Assembly (NCBI GenBank): GCA_002424815.1
Contig: DILB01000025.1
Coordinates: forward strand, 50,700 to 80,678
From: Caryophanales bacterium UBA5603
GTDB taxonomy: Bacteria; Bacillota_I; Bacilli_A; Izemoplasmatales; Hujiaoplasmataceae
Length of the DNA stretch: 29,979 bases
Direction of reading: 5' to 3'
In this document: positions 8,470-16,332 of the stretch, one piece after another
How the letters are laid out: each line of letters begins with the position of its first letter
Position numbering within the stretch: the first letter of the stretch is position 1
Translations under genes and position numbers: made by a program
Notes under the pieces: generated by a model
The model's input: only the letters and a program-made list of their open reading frames with translations
Told to the model about the DNA's origin: nothing
Database searches by the model: none

Positions 8470-8509
8470 AAGATTTTAAAAAGACGAGGATAGCATCACT
8501 ATCCCCGTC
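8470..8509 (-). terminator. Terminator of the efp-CNNM transcript
   Basis: On the minus strand an 11-bp stem, GACGGGGATAG / CTATCCTCGTC with one G-U pair and a five-base loop (8483-8509), is followed by TTTTTAAAATCTTT. It is a good intrinsic terminator for this direction. Confidence 0.85.
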
Positions 8510-8516
8510 GTCATAA

Positions 8517-9902
8517 CTATACTTCGGATTCGCGTTCGCCGTTTTTATAGACCTTAACCGTAAGCATGACGGATTTAATTCGGCGTTTTTTAACTTTCAG
8601 GATTTCAAAAGATAGAATTTCTAAATCTTCAGACACAAGTTCCGAAAGATCGTTAAAGGATTGATTAATCATTTGTTCAAATTCGACTTTTTCGCCAACT
8701 TCAGGAATATCTTGGAATTTTTCAAATAACCATCCGCCCACTGAATTTGCCTCAGAATCCGGAATTTCTCCTAATTCAAGATCTTCAAAAAGCGCTGACA
8801 AATCATGATCAGCGTCAATTAAATAGACGCCTTCAGCTTTTTTAATGATAGGTTCTTCAACATCGTCGTGTTCATCATAAATTTCACCAACGAGTTCTTC
8901 TAAAGCATCTTCCATGGTCACTAGACCATCGACACCGCCGTATTCATCCACAACAATGGCTAAGTGATTATTTTCATCTTGAAGCATTTCGATGAGTGAG
9001 TCAACTTTGGTTGTCGCTGGAACAAACAACGGTTTTTTTAAGATTTTTTTAATGTTAACATGTTGACCTTTGATGAGTTTTGTGAAAAAATCACGTTCAT
9101 AAAGAACACCAATGATATTATCGCTGTTCCCATCAAAAACCGGCATGCGTGAAAATTTATGCTTAAAGAACATATCAGTGATATAAGAAATATCTTTCGT
9201 AACATCAATGGCAACCATATCTACCCTAGGGGTCATGATTTCCGCCACAGTAATATCAGAAAGATCTAAGACTCTTTGTAACATGTCTGCTTCTTCTTCA
9301 TCAATCGAACCTTCTTCCTCCATCGTATCGATGATGGTTTCAAGTTCGTCTTCGGTTACCGTTATTTTTGTATTATCTTCTAAACGACCGATGACACGTT
9401 TGTTCAACTTACGAAACAAAAAAGTCAATGGCGTCAAAATTTTAATAATTAAATACATCGAACCGCTGATCCGTAAAGCGATTTTTTCAGGATGGGTTTT
9501 ACCCAGACTTTTAGGTAATATTTCACCGAAAATCAAGATTAAAGTCGTCATTAAAAACGTATTGATTAACGAGACAATTGTATCGGCATTTTCAAATTGG
9601 CGAAAAATACCGCTAAAAAGAATGACAGAGACGGTTGTGAGTCCGATGTTGGCTAAATTATTACCAACAAGAATCGTTGTCAGCGTTTTGTCAAAATTAT
9701 CCGCAATCCAATAAGCTTTTTTTGATCCGTGGACATTTTGCTCAATCAGGGTTTTCAATCTGACTTTGCCAACGGATGAGAATACCATTTCCGACATTGA
9801 GAAAAATGCAGAGGTAAACATGAGAATGAACATCAAAATGATGATCAGTGGATTGACCTCAATGGCGAGAAAGATGGTACTTCGATATAAATCTGTTTCC
9901 AA
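8517..9902 (-). CDS. CNNM/CorC-type membrane transporter (DUF21 + CBS pair + CorC_HlyC)
   Basis: This 461-residue inner membrane protein belongs to the family linked to Mg2+/Co2+ efflux and sometimes mislabelled hemolysin. Residues about 10-190 form the DUF21 domain with about four membrane segments (for example EVNPLIIILMFILMFTSAFF). A CBS pair covers about 205-335 (DITVAEIMTPRVDMV; VVDEYGGVDGLVTMEDALEELVGEI). A CorC_HlyC domain covers about 355-440 and ends in a basic segment. The start is a TTG at 9902, supported by AAGGAG (9913-9918) ten bases upstream; the next in-frame ATG would cut into the first membrane segment. It follows efp by 27 bases and probably shares its transcript. The exported ion is not shown by the sequence. 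Confidence 0.88.
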   Translation of the reverse strand: METDLYRSTIFLAIEVNPLIIILMFILMFTSAFFSMSEMVFSSVGKVRLKTLIEQNVHGSKKAYWIADNFDKTLTTILVGNNLANIGLTTVSVILFSGIFRQFENADTIVSLINTFLMTTLILIFGEILPKSLGKTHPEKIALRISGSMYLIIKILTPLTFLFRKLNKRVIGRLEDNTKITVTEDELETIIDTMEEEGSIDEEEADMLQRVLDLSDITVAEIMTPRVDMVAIDVTKDISYITDMFFKHKFSRMPVFDGNSDNIIGVLYERDFFTKLIKGQHVNIKKILKKPLFVPATTKVDSLIEMLQDENNHLAIVVDEYGGVDGLVTMEDALEELVGEIYDEHDDVEEPIIKKAEGVYLIDADHDLSALFEDLELGEIPDSEANSVGGWLFEKFQDIPEVGEKVEFEQMINQSFNDLSELVSEDLEILSFEILKVKKRRIKSVMLTVKVYKNGERESEV

Positions 9903-9929
9903 AAAAAATCAGCTCCTTGTGGTTTTAAG

Positions 9930-10487
9930 TTACTTAGCGCGTGAATCGTATTTTCCGGTTGCGGTTGATACGATAATTTTTTCGCCTTGTTCGATAAATA
10001 ATGGGACTAAAACATTTAATCCTGTATTAGTGACGGCCGATTTCATCGCATTTGAGGCAGTGTTGCCTCGAGCAGCGCCAGCGGTTTCAACAATTTCCAA
10101 AACAACCTTATCAGGAATTTCAATGCCAAGAACTTCTTCACCGTAAGTGATGATTTGAACATTCATTCCTTCACTGATATAAAATAGTTCGTTGACGATG
10201 CGACTGCGATCTAGTTCGATTTGTTCGAATGTTTCATTATTCATAAAGACATGATTATCACCATCGGCGTAAAGGTATTGCATCGTTGATTTAATAACCA
10301 TCGCCGTATCAACGTTCATTGAACCGTTAAAAGTTTTATTGATGACGGTGCCACTGCGCAAATTTTTTAACTTTGTTTGCATCATTGCCCCTGATTTTGC
10401 CGTTTTCAAATGTTGGAATTCTAAGACCATGTAGATATTTCCTTCAAATTCAATGGTCATTCCGTTTCTAATTTCGTTTGCGTTCAT
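9930..10487 (-). CDS. efp: Translation elongation factor P
   Basis: This 185-residue tRNA-shaped factor enters the ribosomal E site and relieves stalling at proline runs. The N-terminal KOW-like domain (1-62), the central OB domain (65-127) and the C-terminal OB domain ending GKYDSRAK are all present. Start ATG at 10487 follows AGGAGG; an upstream in-frame extension of 13 codons (MSIRHLLALGG) lacks an equal site and is rejected. The tip loop reads KTAKS at residues 28-32, where Bacillus-type EF-P has KPGKG. A lysine (K31) is kept but the proline and glycines are gone. The gene shares a transcript with the CNNM gene and has a strong promoter divergent from the rhodanese gene. Confidence 0.95.
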   Translation of the reverse strand: MNANEIRNGMTIEFEGNIYMVLEFQHLKTAKSGAMMQTKLKNLRSGTVINKTFNGSMNVDTAMVIKSTMQYLYADGDNHVFMNNETFEQIELDRSRIVNELFYISEGMNVQIITYGEEVLGIEIPDKVVLEIVETAGAARGNTASNAMKSAVTNTGLNVLVPLFIEQGEKIIVSTATGKYDSRAK

Positions 10488-10543
10488 TGTATTTCCTCCT
10501 AATGCTAGCAAATGCCTGATAGACACTTAATTCACATTTATAT

Positions 10544-10572
10544 ATTATATTATATTTTTTGTTTATTGACAA
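10544..10572 (-). promoter_or_regulatory. efp promoter (shares its -35 with the divergent promoter)
   Basis: Minus strand: TTGTCA (10567-10572), 17-base spacer, TATAAT (10544-10549). The -35 overlaps the plus-strand -35 (10566-10571) almost completely, so the two promoters are mutually exclusive or competing. The leader to the efp start is about 50 bases. Confidence 0.75.
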
Positions 10573-10594
10573 TAAAAATTATGTCGACTATAAT
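10566..10594 (+). promoter_or_regulatory. Promoter of the rhodanese-like gene
   Basis: TTGACA (10566-10571), 17-base spacer, TATAAT (10589-10594): a perfect consensus promoter, followed by GAGGTG (10613-10618) and the ATG at 10626. Confidence 0.85.
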
Positions 10595-10625
10595 GGTATG
10601 TGATTGAAAAATGAGGTGTTTGTAT

Positions 10626-11024
10626 ATGCCAATTGAAGGTATTTGGTCATGGTTGCTTCCCATAGGATTGGGATTAGCATTAGGTCTACTGATTGCCATG
10701 CGCAAGAAATATGATTATTCACAGATCATTCTCCTGAAAGCCGAAGAATTTCGCGCTAATATGCGAAAAGGTCAGTTGATTGACATTCGACCAACGGTTG
10801 AATTTAATAAACGACGGATTAATGGTAGCCGTAATTTTGAGAAAATGTCACTTTTCTCGTCGCTGCATAAGATTCGCAAAGACCAACCTGTTTTTTTATA
10901 TGATCAACAAGAGTCAACTCATCTCAAAAGAGTAAGCAAAAAATTGTTACGCAAAGGATTTCATCCCATTTATGTTTTGTCATCGGGATTACAACATTAT
11001 CCTTTCCCATTAAAAGAAGATTAA
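10626..11024 (+). CDS. Membrane-anchored rhodanese-like protein without the catalytic cysteine
   Basis: This 132-residue protein has one N-terminal membrane segment (about 5-24, IWSWLLPIGLGLALGLLIAM) followed by a basic stretch and a cytoplasmic rhodanese fold (about 38-130). The rhodanese N-part LIDIRPTVEFNKRRINGSRN is clear. At the active-site loop, where sulfurtransferases carry C-x-x-G-x-R, the sequence is LYDQQEST, so there is no catalytic cysteine and the protein has no cysteine at all. It is therefore probably a binding module, as seen in YqhL-type proteins of Bacillota, rather than an enzyme. Start ATG at 10626 follows GAGGTG by seven bases; the ATG at 10611 overlaps that site and is less likely. 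Confidence 0.82.
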   Translation: MPIEGIWSWLLPIGLGLALGLLIAMRKKYDYSQIILLKAEEFRANMRKGQLIDIRPTVEFNKRRINGSRNFEKMSLFSSLHKIRKDQPVFLYDQQESTHLKRVSKKLLRKGFHPIYVLSSGLQHYPFPLKED

Positions 11025-11028
11025 AAAT

Positions 11029-11061
11029 TTAAACGGATCCGCCAATGGATCCGTTTTTTTA
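11029..11061. terminator. Bidirectional terminator between the rhodanese gene and miaA
   Basis: A perfect 9-bp stem AACGGATCC / GGATCCGTT (11032-11040, 11047-11055) with loop GCCAAT is followed by a T-run on the plus strand; the A-rich left flank serves the converging miaA. Confidence 0.88.
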
Positions 11062-11943
11062 TTCATACCGATTTAACACGTCATGAATTGTTTTTTCGAA
11101 ATGGTTTAAGTCCACGTCATACCACTGCACTTGCATCTGGTTTTTAAACCAAGTCAATTGGCGTTTTGCATAACGTCTCGTATGCAGTTTAATCAAATTG
11201 ATTGCTTCTTCAAATGTCGTTTTACCATCAAAATAAGCATATAATTCTTTATAGCCAATAGCCATAGAACTTTGTGAATGGATGCCTTGATGATATAGAC
11301 GCAACACTTCATCGATTAATCCTTGCGCAACCATTTTATCCACACGTTGTTCAATCGCATGGTATAACAAATCTCGCGGCATTGTTAATCCGATGATATC
11401 GACATTGTTGTAAAACAGATTTTTACCCGTATTATCCAATGGATCACCTTCAGAACGAGCGATTTCAATGGCGCGTAAAAGTCGACGTCGGTTAGAAAGA
11501 TCCATTTTTTCAGCGGTTTCAGGATTCATGGTTTGTAAAAGTTGCCATAATTCTCCATTGGATAGTTTCATTAAATCTTGATCGTTTTCGCGTTTTGAAC
11601 CACTGAACCGATAATCATAGAGAACTGCTTGTAAATATAAGCCGGAACCTCCCACTAAAATGGGGGTGATGTTTTTGGCAAGCAATTCATCAATCTTGGC
11701 GCGGACGATTCTTTGATAATCTGCGACGGAAAACGTTTCGTCAGGATTTAAAATGTCGATGAGATGATGCGTGATTCCTTGTCTTTGAGAAAGTGGAACT
11801 TTCGCCGTTCCGATATCGAGTCCAAGATAAAACTGAAAAGCATCGGCAGAAATGATTTCGCCCTTCATGACTTTTGCGAGTTCAATCGCTAACGTTGATT
11901 TTCCAACCGCAGTCGGTCCAACAATGGCAATAATGGTATTCAT
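11059..11943 (-). CDS. miaA: tRNA dimethylallyltransferase
   Basis: This 294-residue enzyme transfers a dimethylallyl group to N6 of A37 in tRNAs reading UNN codons. The P-loop is GPTAVGKS (9-16). The SADAFQFYLGLDIGTAK segment (substrate base and DMAPP binding; the usual Q of the DSxQ motif is kept) and GGSGLYLQAVLYDY are present, as is the C-terminal RRYAKRQLTWF tRNA-binding motif. Its ATG follows the mutL stop with no gap, with AGGAG inside the mutL end, so translation is probably coupled. Its product is the substrate of MiaB, encoded at 18157-19590. Confidence 0.96.
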   Translation of the reverse strand: MNTIIAIVGPTAVGKSTLAIELAKVMKGEIISADAFQFYLGLDIGTAKVPLSQRQGITHHLIDILNPDETFSVADYQRIVRAKIDELLAKNITPILVGGSGLYLQAVLYDYRFSGSKRENDQDLMKLSNGELWQLLQTMNPETAEKMDLSNRRRLLRAIEIARSEGDPLDNTGKNLFYNNVDIIGLTMPRDLLYHAIEQRVDKMVAQGLIDEVLRLYHQGIHSQSSMAIGYKELYAYFDGKTTFEEAINLIKLHTRRYAKRQLTWFKNQMQVQWYDVDLNHFEKTIHDVLNRYE

Positions 11944-13659
11944 TTATACAACTCTCCTAAACCATTTTTCAATATCGAGCGCATCAATTTTAACCATGAT
12001 CGGTCTGCCGTGAGGACAGGTCTGAGGATGTTCACATTCAGAAAGATCACTTAATAGCGTTTGAACTTCTGAAGCATTGATAAATCGATTGGCTTTGATG
12101 GAGTGCTTACAAGCGAGCAAAATGGCCAATTCATCCATGATAATGCCAATAGATAGTGGTTTTTGCTCCATCAAAGTTCTGATAATAGTTTCTGCATAAA
12201 CTATTTCACTCCCTTTTGGGAACCATGAAGGAATGGTGCGAATGAAAAACGAAGAGGGACTGGAAGGTTCAATTTTCAATCCGAATTTTTCAAGGGTTTC
12301 GATGTAAGGCGTAATCATAATCATTTCATGATTTGAAAAATCAATATTCATCGGCACTAGTAATTCGGTTATTCCAACCAAAGGATCTGCCATTTTTTTA
12401 GCATAACGTTCATAGCGAATGCGTTCTGCAGCAGCGTGTTGATCTACCAAATACAAGCCTAAATCGTTTTGAAATAACAAATAAGTTCCACGATATTGGC
12501 CAATATAATCAAAATCTGGCCATAAAGAAGGTTTTTTTAAAGGTTGATGCTCCGATTTCAAAGTGACACTGTTTTCTGTTTGAACTGGAGCCAAAGAAAG
12601 ATTAGAAAAATCCATTTGCTGTGGGGCTTCAGAAAGCATTGAAGACGAACTTAAATGTGCTTGCTGAACCAATAAGAAAGATTCCCCCGCCTTTTCAATT
12701 GTCTTTTTGATGAACTCATAAAGTGCTAAATCATCCGAAAATTTGACTTCTTGTTTGGTTGGATGGATATTCGCATCGATTAATAACGGATCGCATACGA
12801 TGTTGATTAAAGCAACAGGATAGCGTCCTTTAGGTAATTTTTGATCTAAACCTTCTATAATCGCTTGTATTACGGAAACGCTTCTAACAATTCGATGATT
12901 CACTAATACAGTAATCGCATTTTTCGAAGCCCGACTGACCAGCGGTGTTGCGAGGAGTCCACTGATGTGATAATCTCGATTATTGCCTTCAAATGGTAGC
13001 ATATCTCGAATAACATCAATGCCATAGATTTGACCGAGAATATCTATAATTTTGCCGTTACCACTGGTATTTAATAATCGTTTGCCATCATTTTGAAGTG
13101 TCATTGCAATACTTGGATGACTAAGCGCTAACTTATTAACTAAATCAACGATATAAGCCAACTCAGATTGGGGGCTTTTAAGATGCTTTAAACGTGCTGG
13201 CATGTTATAAAACAAACGAGATACCATGACATCCGTTCCTTTTCTTGGGGAAGCCATGCCTTCACTGATCAGTTTACCATCTTGATAAATGACCTTATGG
13301 CCGACATTGCCACCCATTGAAGTCGTCAGTTCAACTTTTGAAACAGCAGAGATGGAGGCTAAAGCTTCACCACGAAACCCTAACGAAGCTAAATGATATA
13401 GTTCATATTCTGAATGAATTTTAGAAGTGGCATGCCGTTCAAATGCTAATAAAGCATCTTCTTGATCCATGCCTGATCCATTATCGGTGATGCGAATCAT
13501 CGTCATGCCAGCATCTTGCAAAGCAATATCAATGGCTGTAGCGTTGGCATCAATCGCATTTTCGACGAGTTCTTTTACGACATTTCCCAAACGCTCAATC
13601 ACTTCGCCAGCCGCAATCATATTTGCTAGTCGTTGTTCGAGTCGGATGATTTTACCCAT
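11944..13659 (-). CDS. mutL: DNA mismatch repair protein MutL (endonuclease type)
   Basis: This is a 571-residue MutL. The N-terminal GHKL ATPase motifs are complete: ELVENAIDA, DNGSGM and GFRGEALASI. A variable linker (about 330-385) leads to the C-terminal dimerisation domain. That domain carries the endonuclease motif DQHAxxExxxxE (DQHAAAERIRYE), ACKHSIKAN and the terminal CPHGRP, so this is the nicking kind found in bacteria lacking MutH. Start ATG at 13659 follows GAGGTG; the 15-codon upstream extension (MLDFVYLKYSE) lacks a site and overlaps the hairpin after mutS. It acts with MutS and is followed directly by miaA. Confidence 0.96.
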   Translation of the reverse strand: MGKIIRLEQRLANMIAAGEVIERLGNVVKELVENAIDANATAIDIALQDAGMTMIRITDNGSGMDQEDALLAFERHATSKIHSEYELYHLASLGFRGEALASISAVSKVELTTSMGGNVGHKVIYQDGKLISEGMASPRKGTDVMVSRLFYNMPARLKHLKSPQSELAYIVDLVNKLALSHPSIAMTLQNDGKRLLNTSGNGKIIDILGQIYGIDVIRDMLPFEGNNRDYHISGLLATPLVSRASKNAITVLVNHRIVRSVSVIQAIIEGLDQKLPKGRYPVALINIVCDPLLIDANIHPTKQEVKFSDDLALYEFIKKTIEKAGESFLLVQQAHLSSSSMLSEAPQQMDFSNLSLAPVQTENSVTLKSEHQPLKKPSLWPDFDYIGQYRGTYLLFQNDLGLYLVDQHAAAERIRYERYAKKMADPLVGITELLVPMNIDFSNHEMIMITPYIETLEKFGLKIEPSSPSSFFIRTIPSWFPKGSEIVYAETIIRTLMEQKPLSIGIIMDELAILLACKHSIKANRFINASEVQTLLSDLSECEHPQTCPHGRPIMVKIDALDIEKWFRRVV

Positions 13660-13679
13660 AAGGCACCTCTTTTCGCTAT

Positions 13680-13718
13680 ATTTTAAGTAAACAAAGTCCA
13701 GCACGCCGGACTTTGTTT
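13680..13718 (-). terminator. Hairpin between mutS and mutL (partial terminator)
   Basis: A perfect 11-bp inverted repeat AAACAAAGTCC / GGACTTTGTTT (13689-13699, 13708-13718) with an eight-base loop begins in the mutS stop codon. On the minus strand it is followed only by TTTGTTTACTTAAAAT, a broken T-run, so termination may be partial and would reduce mutL relative to mutS. Confidence 0.6.
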
Positions 13719-16305
13719 AACCGATTTTCTTAATTTCTTCGATGGTATCCGACAAAATATTCATCGCTTTGATTGGTGTCAATTCATTGATGTCAATCGA
13801 TTTTAATTGATTGATGATGGATTGATATTGATCATCTTCTAAAGGTTCTTCCGCAAGCGCTTGTGTAAAGTTAAACAAATTCATTTCTTGCGGTTTAATG
13901 ATGTTATACCCATGATTTTTTTCGAGTTCCGCTAAAATCGCTTTTGAGCGTTCAATTAAAGGTGAAGGCATTTTCGCAAGTTTAGCGACATGGATTCCAT
14001 ATGAACGATCCGTAGGTCCATCGGCGACTTTATGTAAGAAAACAATGTTTCCTTTTTCTTCTTTCGCCATGACATGCACATTGTGCAAGCTTTTGAGATC
14101 ATCTTCCAAATAAGTCAGTTCATGATAGTGGGTGGAAAACAATAATTTGCATCGAATTTTCGAATGCGCATATTCAATGATGGCTTGAGCTAAAGCCATG
14201 CCATCATACGTTGCCGTTCCTCGACCAATTTCATCAAATAAAATTAATGAATGATCCGTCGCATTTTGTAAAGCATAGTTGACTTCTAACATTTCGACCA
14301 TGAAGGTTGACTTACCACTGGATAAATCGTCACTAGCGCCAATTCTGGTAAATATTTGATCAAATATGGGTAATTTAGCTGAAGATGCTGGAATAAAACA
14401 GCCCATTTGCATCATGATAATTTGTAAAGCTAACTGACGCATATACGTTGATTTACCGCTCATATTCGGACCGGTAATTAACAAAATATGGGTTTTCTCA
14501 TTCATAAACAGATCGTTTTCAACATATTTTTCATTTTCAAGCATCTTTTCAACAACCGGATGACGACCATTATGAATTTCTATTACACGCGAATCAATCA
14601 TTTGGGGACGAATAAATCGTTCGTCATCCGAAACTTTGGCAAAAGCGATCATCATGTCGATTTCACTGATGGCTTTTGATAATTTTTGTAAACTTTCTGT
14701 GTGTTCTTTGGCTTGATCACGAATTTCCACAAACAATTCATATTCACGTTTGATGGCATCTTCTTCTGAACCTAATATCAATGTTTCTTTGTCTTTGAGT
14801 TCAGGGGTGATATATCGTTCAGAATTCGAAAGGGTTTGTTTGCGAATATAGCCAAAGGATTCATCGACGAATTCGACTTGACCTTTAGTAATTTCGATAT
14901 AATAGCCAAATACGCGATTGTATCCGACTTTAAGTTTCTTTATTCCTGTTCTTTCGCGTTCTTTCGCTTCAAATTCTGAAAGCCAATCTTTTCCGCCGGA
15001 GGATTGATGTTTAATCTGATCTAATAGCGAATCATATCCCTTGCGAATGATGCTGCCTTCTTTAATGGAAAGTGGGGGATCAGATACAATCGCTTTTTCG
15101 ATTAATGCGACCAAGTTGATGAAAGAATCAAACAAAACGGTCAACTCTTTTGCATAGGGATTTTTCAGGGATTGAATAGCGGTTTGAATTTGTGGCATGA
15201 CTTTCAATGATTTTGCAAGATTTACCAAATCTTTTGCATTCGCATTTCCAAAAGATATCCGGCCGATAATGCGTTCAAGATCATAAACCGATTTTAACGA
15301 TTCACGAATATCTTCGCGAATTAAAAAGTTTTCATTGAAACTTTCAATCAAATTAAACCGATTTTCAATTTTTGCACGGTCAATTAAGGGTCGCAAAATC
15401 GTTTGTTTTAAAAAGCGAGAACCCATGGCCGTTTCGCATCGATCTAAAAGCCAAAATAAACTTCCTTTGCGATTTCCGAAGCGAAGCGTCTCGGTTAGTT
15501 CAAGATTACGTTTGGAGTTATGATCAATATGGAGATACTGATGTGTTTCGAAGACTTGAACTTTTTGAAAATGCAATAATTCTCGTTTTTGCGTCTTTAT
15601 CAAATAATTAATTAAACGACCAAAGGTTTCAATTTGGTCTTTATCATAGATTTCACTGATTAAATGTTGATAAAAAGAAGGTACAGATGTTTCAAAAGCC
15701 ATTGAAATGGTTAACGGGTAAGTCTCAATATGTCTCACTAATTTTCGTTGTTCGAATTTCGGAGATACAATGAGTTCTTTAGCATTTAAATTATAAATTT
15801 CACTCATTAGCAAATCGAGATCATGTGGAATGGTGACAATGGCATTTTGACCGGTTGTCAAATCTGAATAAGCCAATAAATATTGAGATTTTGTTTCACC
15901 TAACGCCGCAATATAATTATTAGATTTTTCATCGATGGCACCTTCTAAAGTAATGGTTCCTGGGGTAATTAATTTAATGACCTCGCGTCGCACAATGCCT
16001 TTTGCTAAAGCGGGATCTTCTGTCTGTTCAACAATGGCGACTTTAAATCCTTTTTCAATTAATCGTTCAATATACACATTGACCGCATGATAGGGGACAC
16101 CACACATCGGGACGCGTTCTTCTACCCCAGCATCGCGACCCGTCAGAACGATTTCGAGTTCTTTCGATGCAACGATGGCGTCAACGAAGAACATTTCATA
16201 GAAGTCCCCTAGTCTAAAAAAGACTATAAAATCCGTATAGTCTTTTTTGATTTCTAGATATTGTTGCATCATCGGCGTGTAGGCCTGTTGCGGAAGTTTA
16301 TTCAA
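13717..16305 (-). CDS. mutS: DNA mismatch repair protein MutS
   Basis: This 862-residue mismatch sensor has the mismatch-binding F-x-E (F35-Y36-E37, in GDFYEMF), the connector, lever and clamp domains, Walker A GPNMSGKS (about 612-619), Walker B LILFDEIGRG (about 688-697), STHYHE, and a C-terminal helix-turn-helix region. The start is uncertain: GTG (16314), ATG (16311) and TTG (16305) are all in frame. The TTG is chosen because AGGTGAT lies four bases before it, the same geometry as in the fic gene, whereas the other two overlap the ribosome site itself. Codons 20-30 contain a perfect terminator-like inverted repeat (listed separately). It follows an unknown membrane protein gene and precedes mutL. 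Confidence 0.96.
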   Translation of the reverse strand: MNKLPQQAYTPMMQQYLEIKKDYTDFIVFFRLGDFYEMFFVDAIVASKELEIVLTGRDAGVEERVPMCGVPYHAVNVYIERLIEKGFKVAIVEQTEDPALAKGIVRREVIKLITPGTITLEGAIDEKSNNYIAALGETKSQYLLAYSDLTTGQNAIVTIPHDLDLLMSEIYNLNAKELIVSPKFEQRKLVRHIETYPLTISMAFETSVPSFYQHLISEIYDKDQIETFGRLINYLIKTQKRELLHFQKVQVFETHQYLHIDHNSKRNLELTETLRFGNRKGSLFWLLDRCETAMGSRFLKQTILRPLIDRAKIENRFNLIESFNENFLIREDIRESLKSVYDLERIIGRISFGNANAKDLVNLAKSLKVMPQIQTAIQSLKNPYAKELTVLFDSFINLVALIEKAIVSDPPLSIKEGSIIRKGYDSLLDQIKHQSSGGKDWLSEFEAKERERTGIKKLKVGYNRVFGYYIEITKGQVEFVDESFGYIRKQTLSNSERYITPELKDKETLILGSEEDAIKREYELFVEIRDQAKEHTESLQKLSKAISEIDMMIAFAKVSDDERFIRPQMIDSRVIEIHNGRHPVVEKMLENEKYVENDLFMNEKTHILLITGPNMSGKSTYMRQLALQIIMMQMGCFIPASSAKLPIFDQIFTRIGASDDLSSGKSTFMVEMLEVNYALQNATDHSLILFDEIGRGTATYDGMALAQAIIEYAHSKIRCKLLFSTHYHELTYLEDDLKSLHNVHVMAKEEKGNIVFLHKVADGPTDRSYGIHVAKLAKMPSPLIERSKAILAELEKNHGYNIIKPQEMNLFNFTQALAEEPLEDDQYQSIINQLKSIDINELTPIKAMNILSDTIEEIKKIG
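16216..16248 (-). terminator. Terminator-like inverted repeat inside the mutS reading frame
   Basis: A perfect 13-bp inverted repeat, AAAAAAGACTATA / TATAGTCTTTTTT, with a seven-base loop lies in codons 20-30 of mutS. On the minus strand the 3' arm ends in six T, the form of an intrinsic terminator, though the stem is AT-rich. The codons encode the conserved approach to the FxE motif, so coincidence is possible. Confidence 0.45.
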
Positions 16306-16332
16306 TTGCATCACCTGATGTTGCGAATGTAT

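Noticed and set aside
9208..9714. Long plus-strand open frame of 168 codons
   Set aside because: It lies wholly inside the CNNM gene on the opposite strand, has no ribosome site, and its protein is the low-complexity shadow of that gene.
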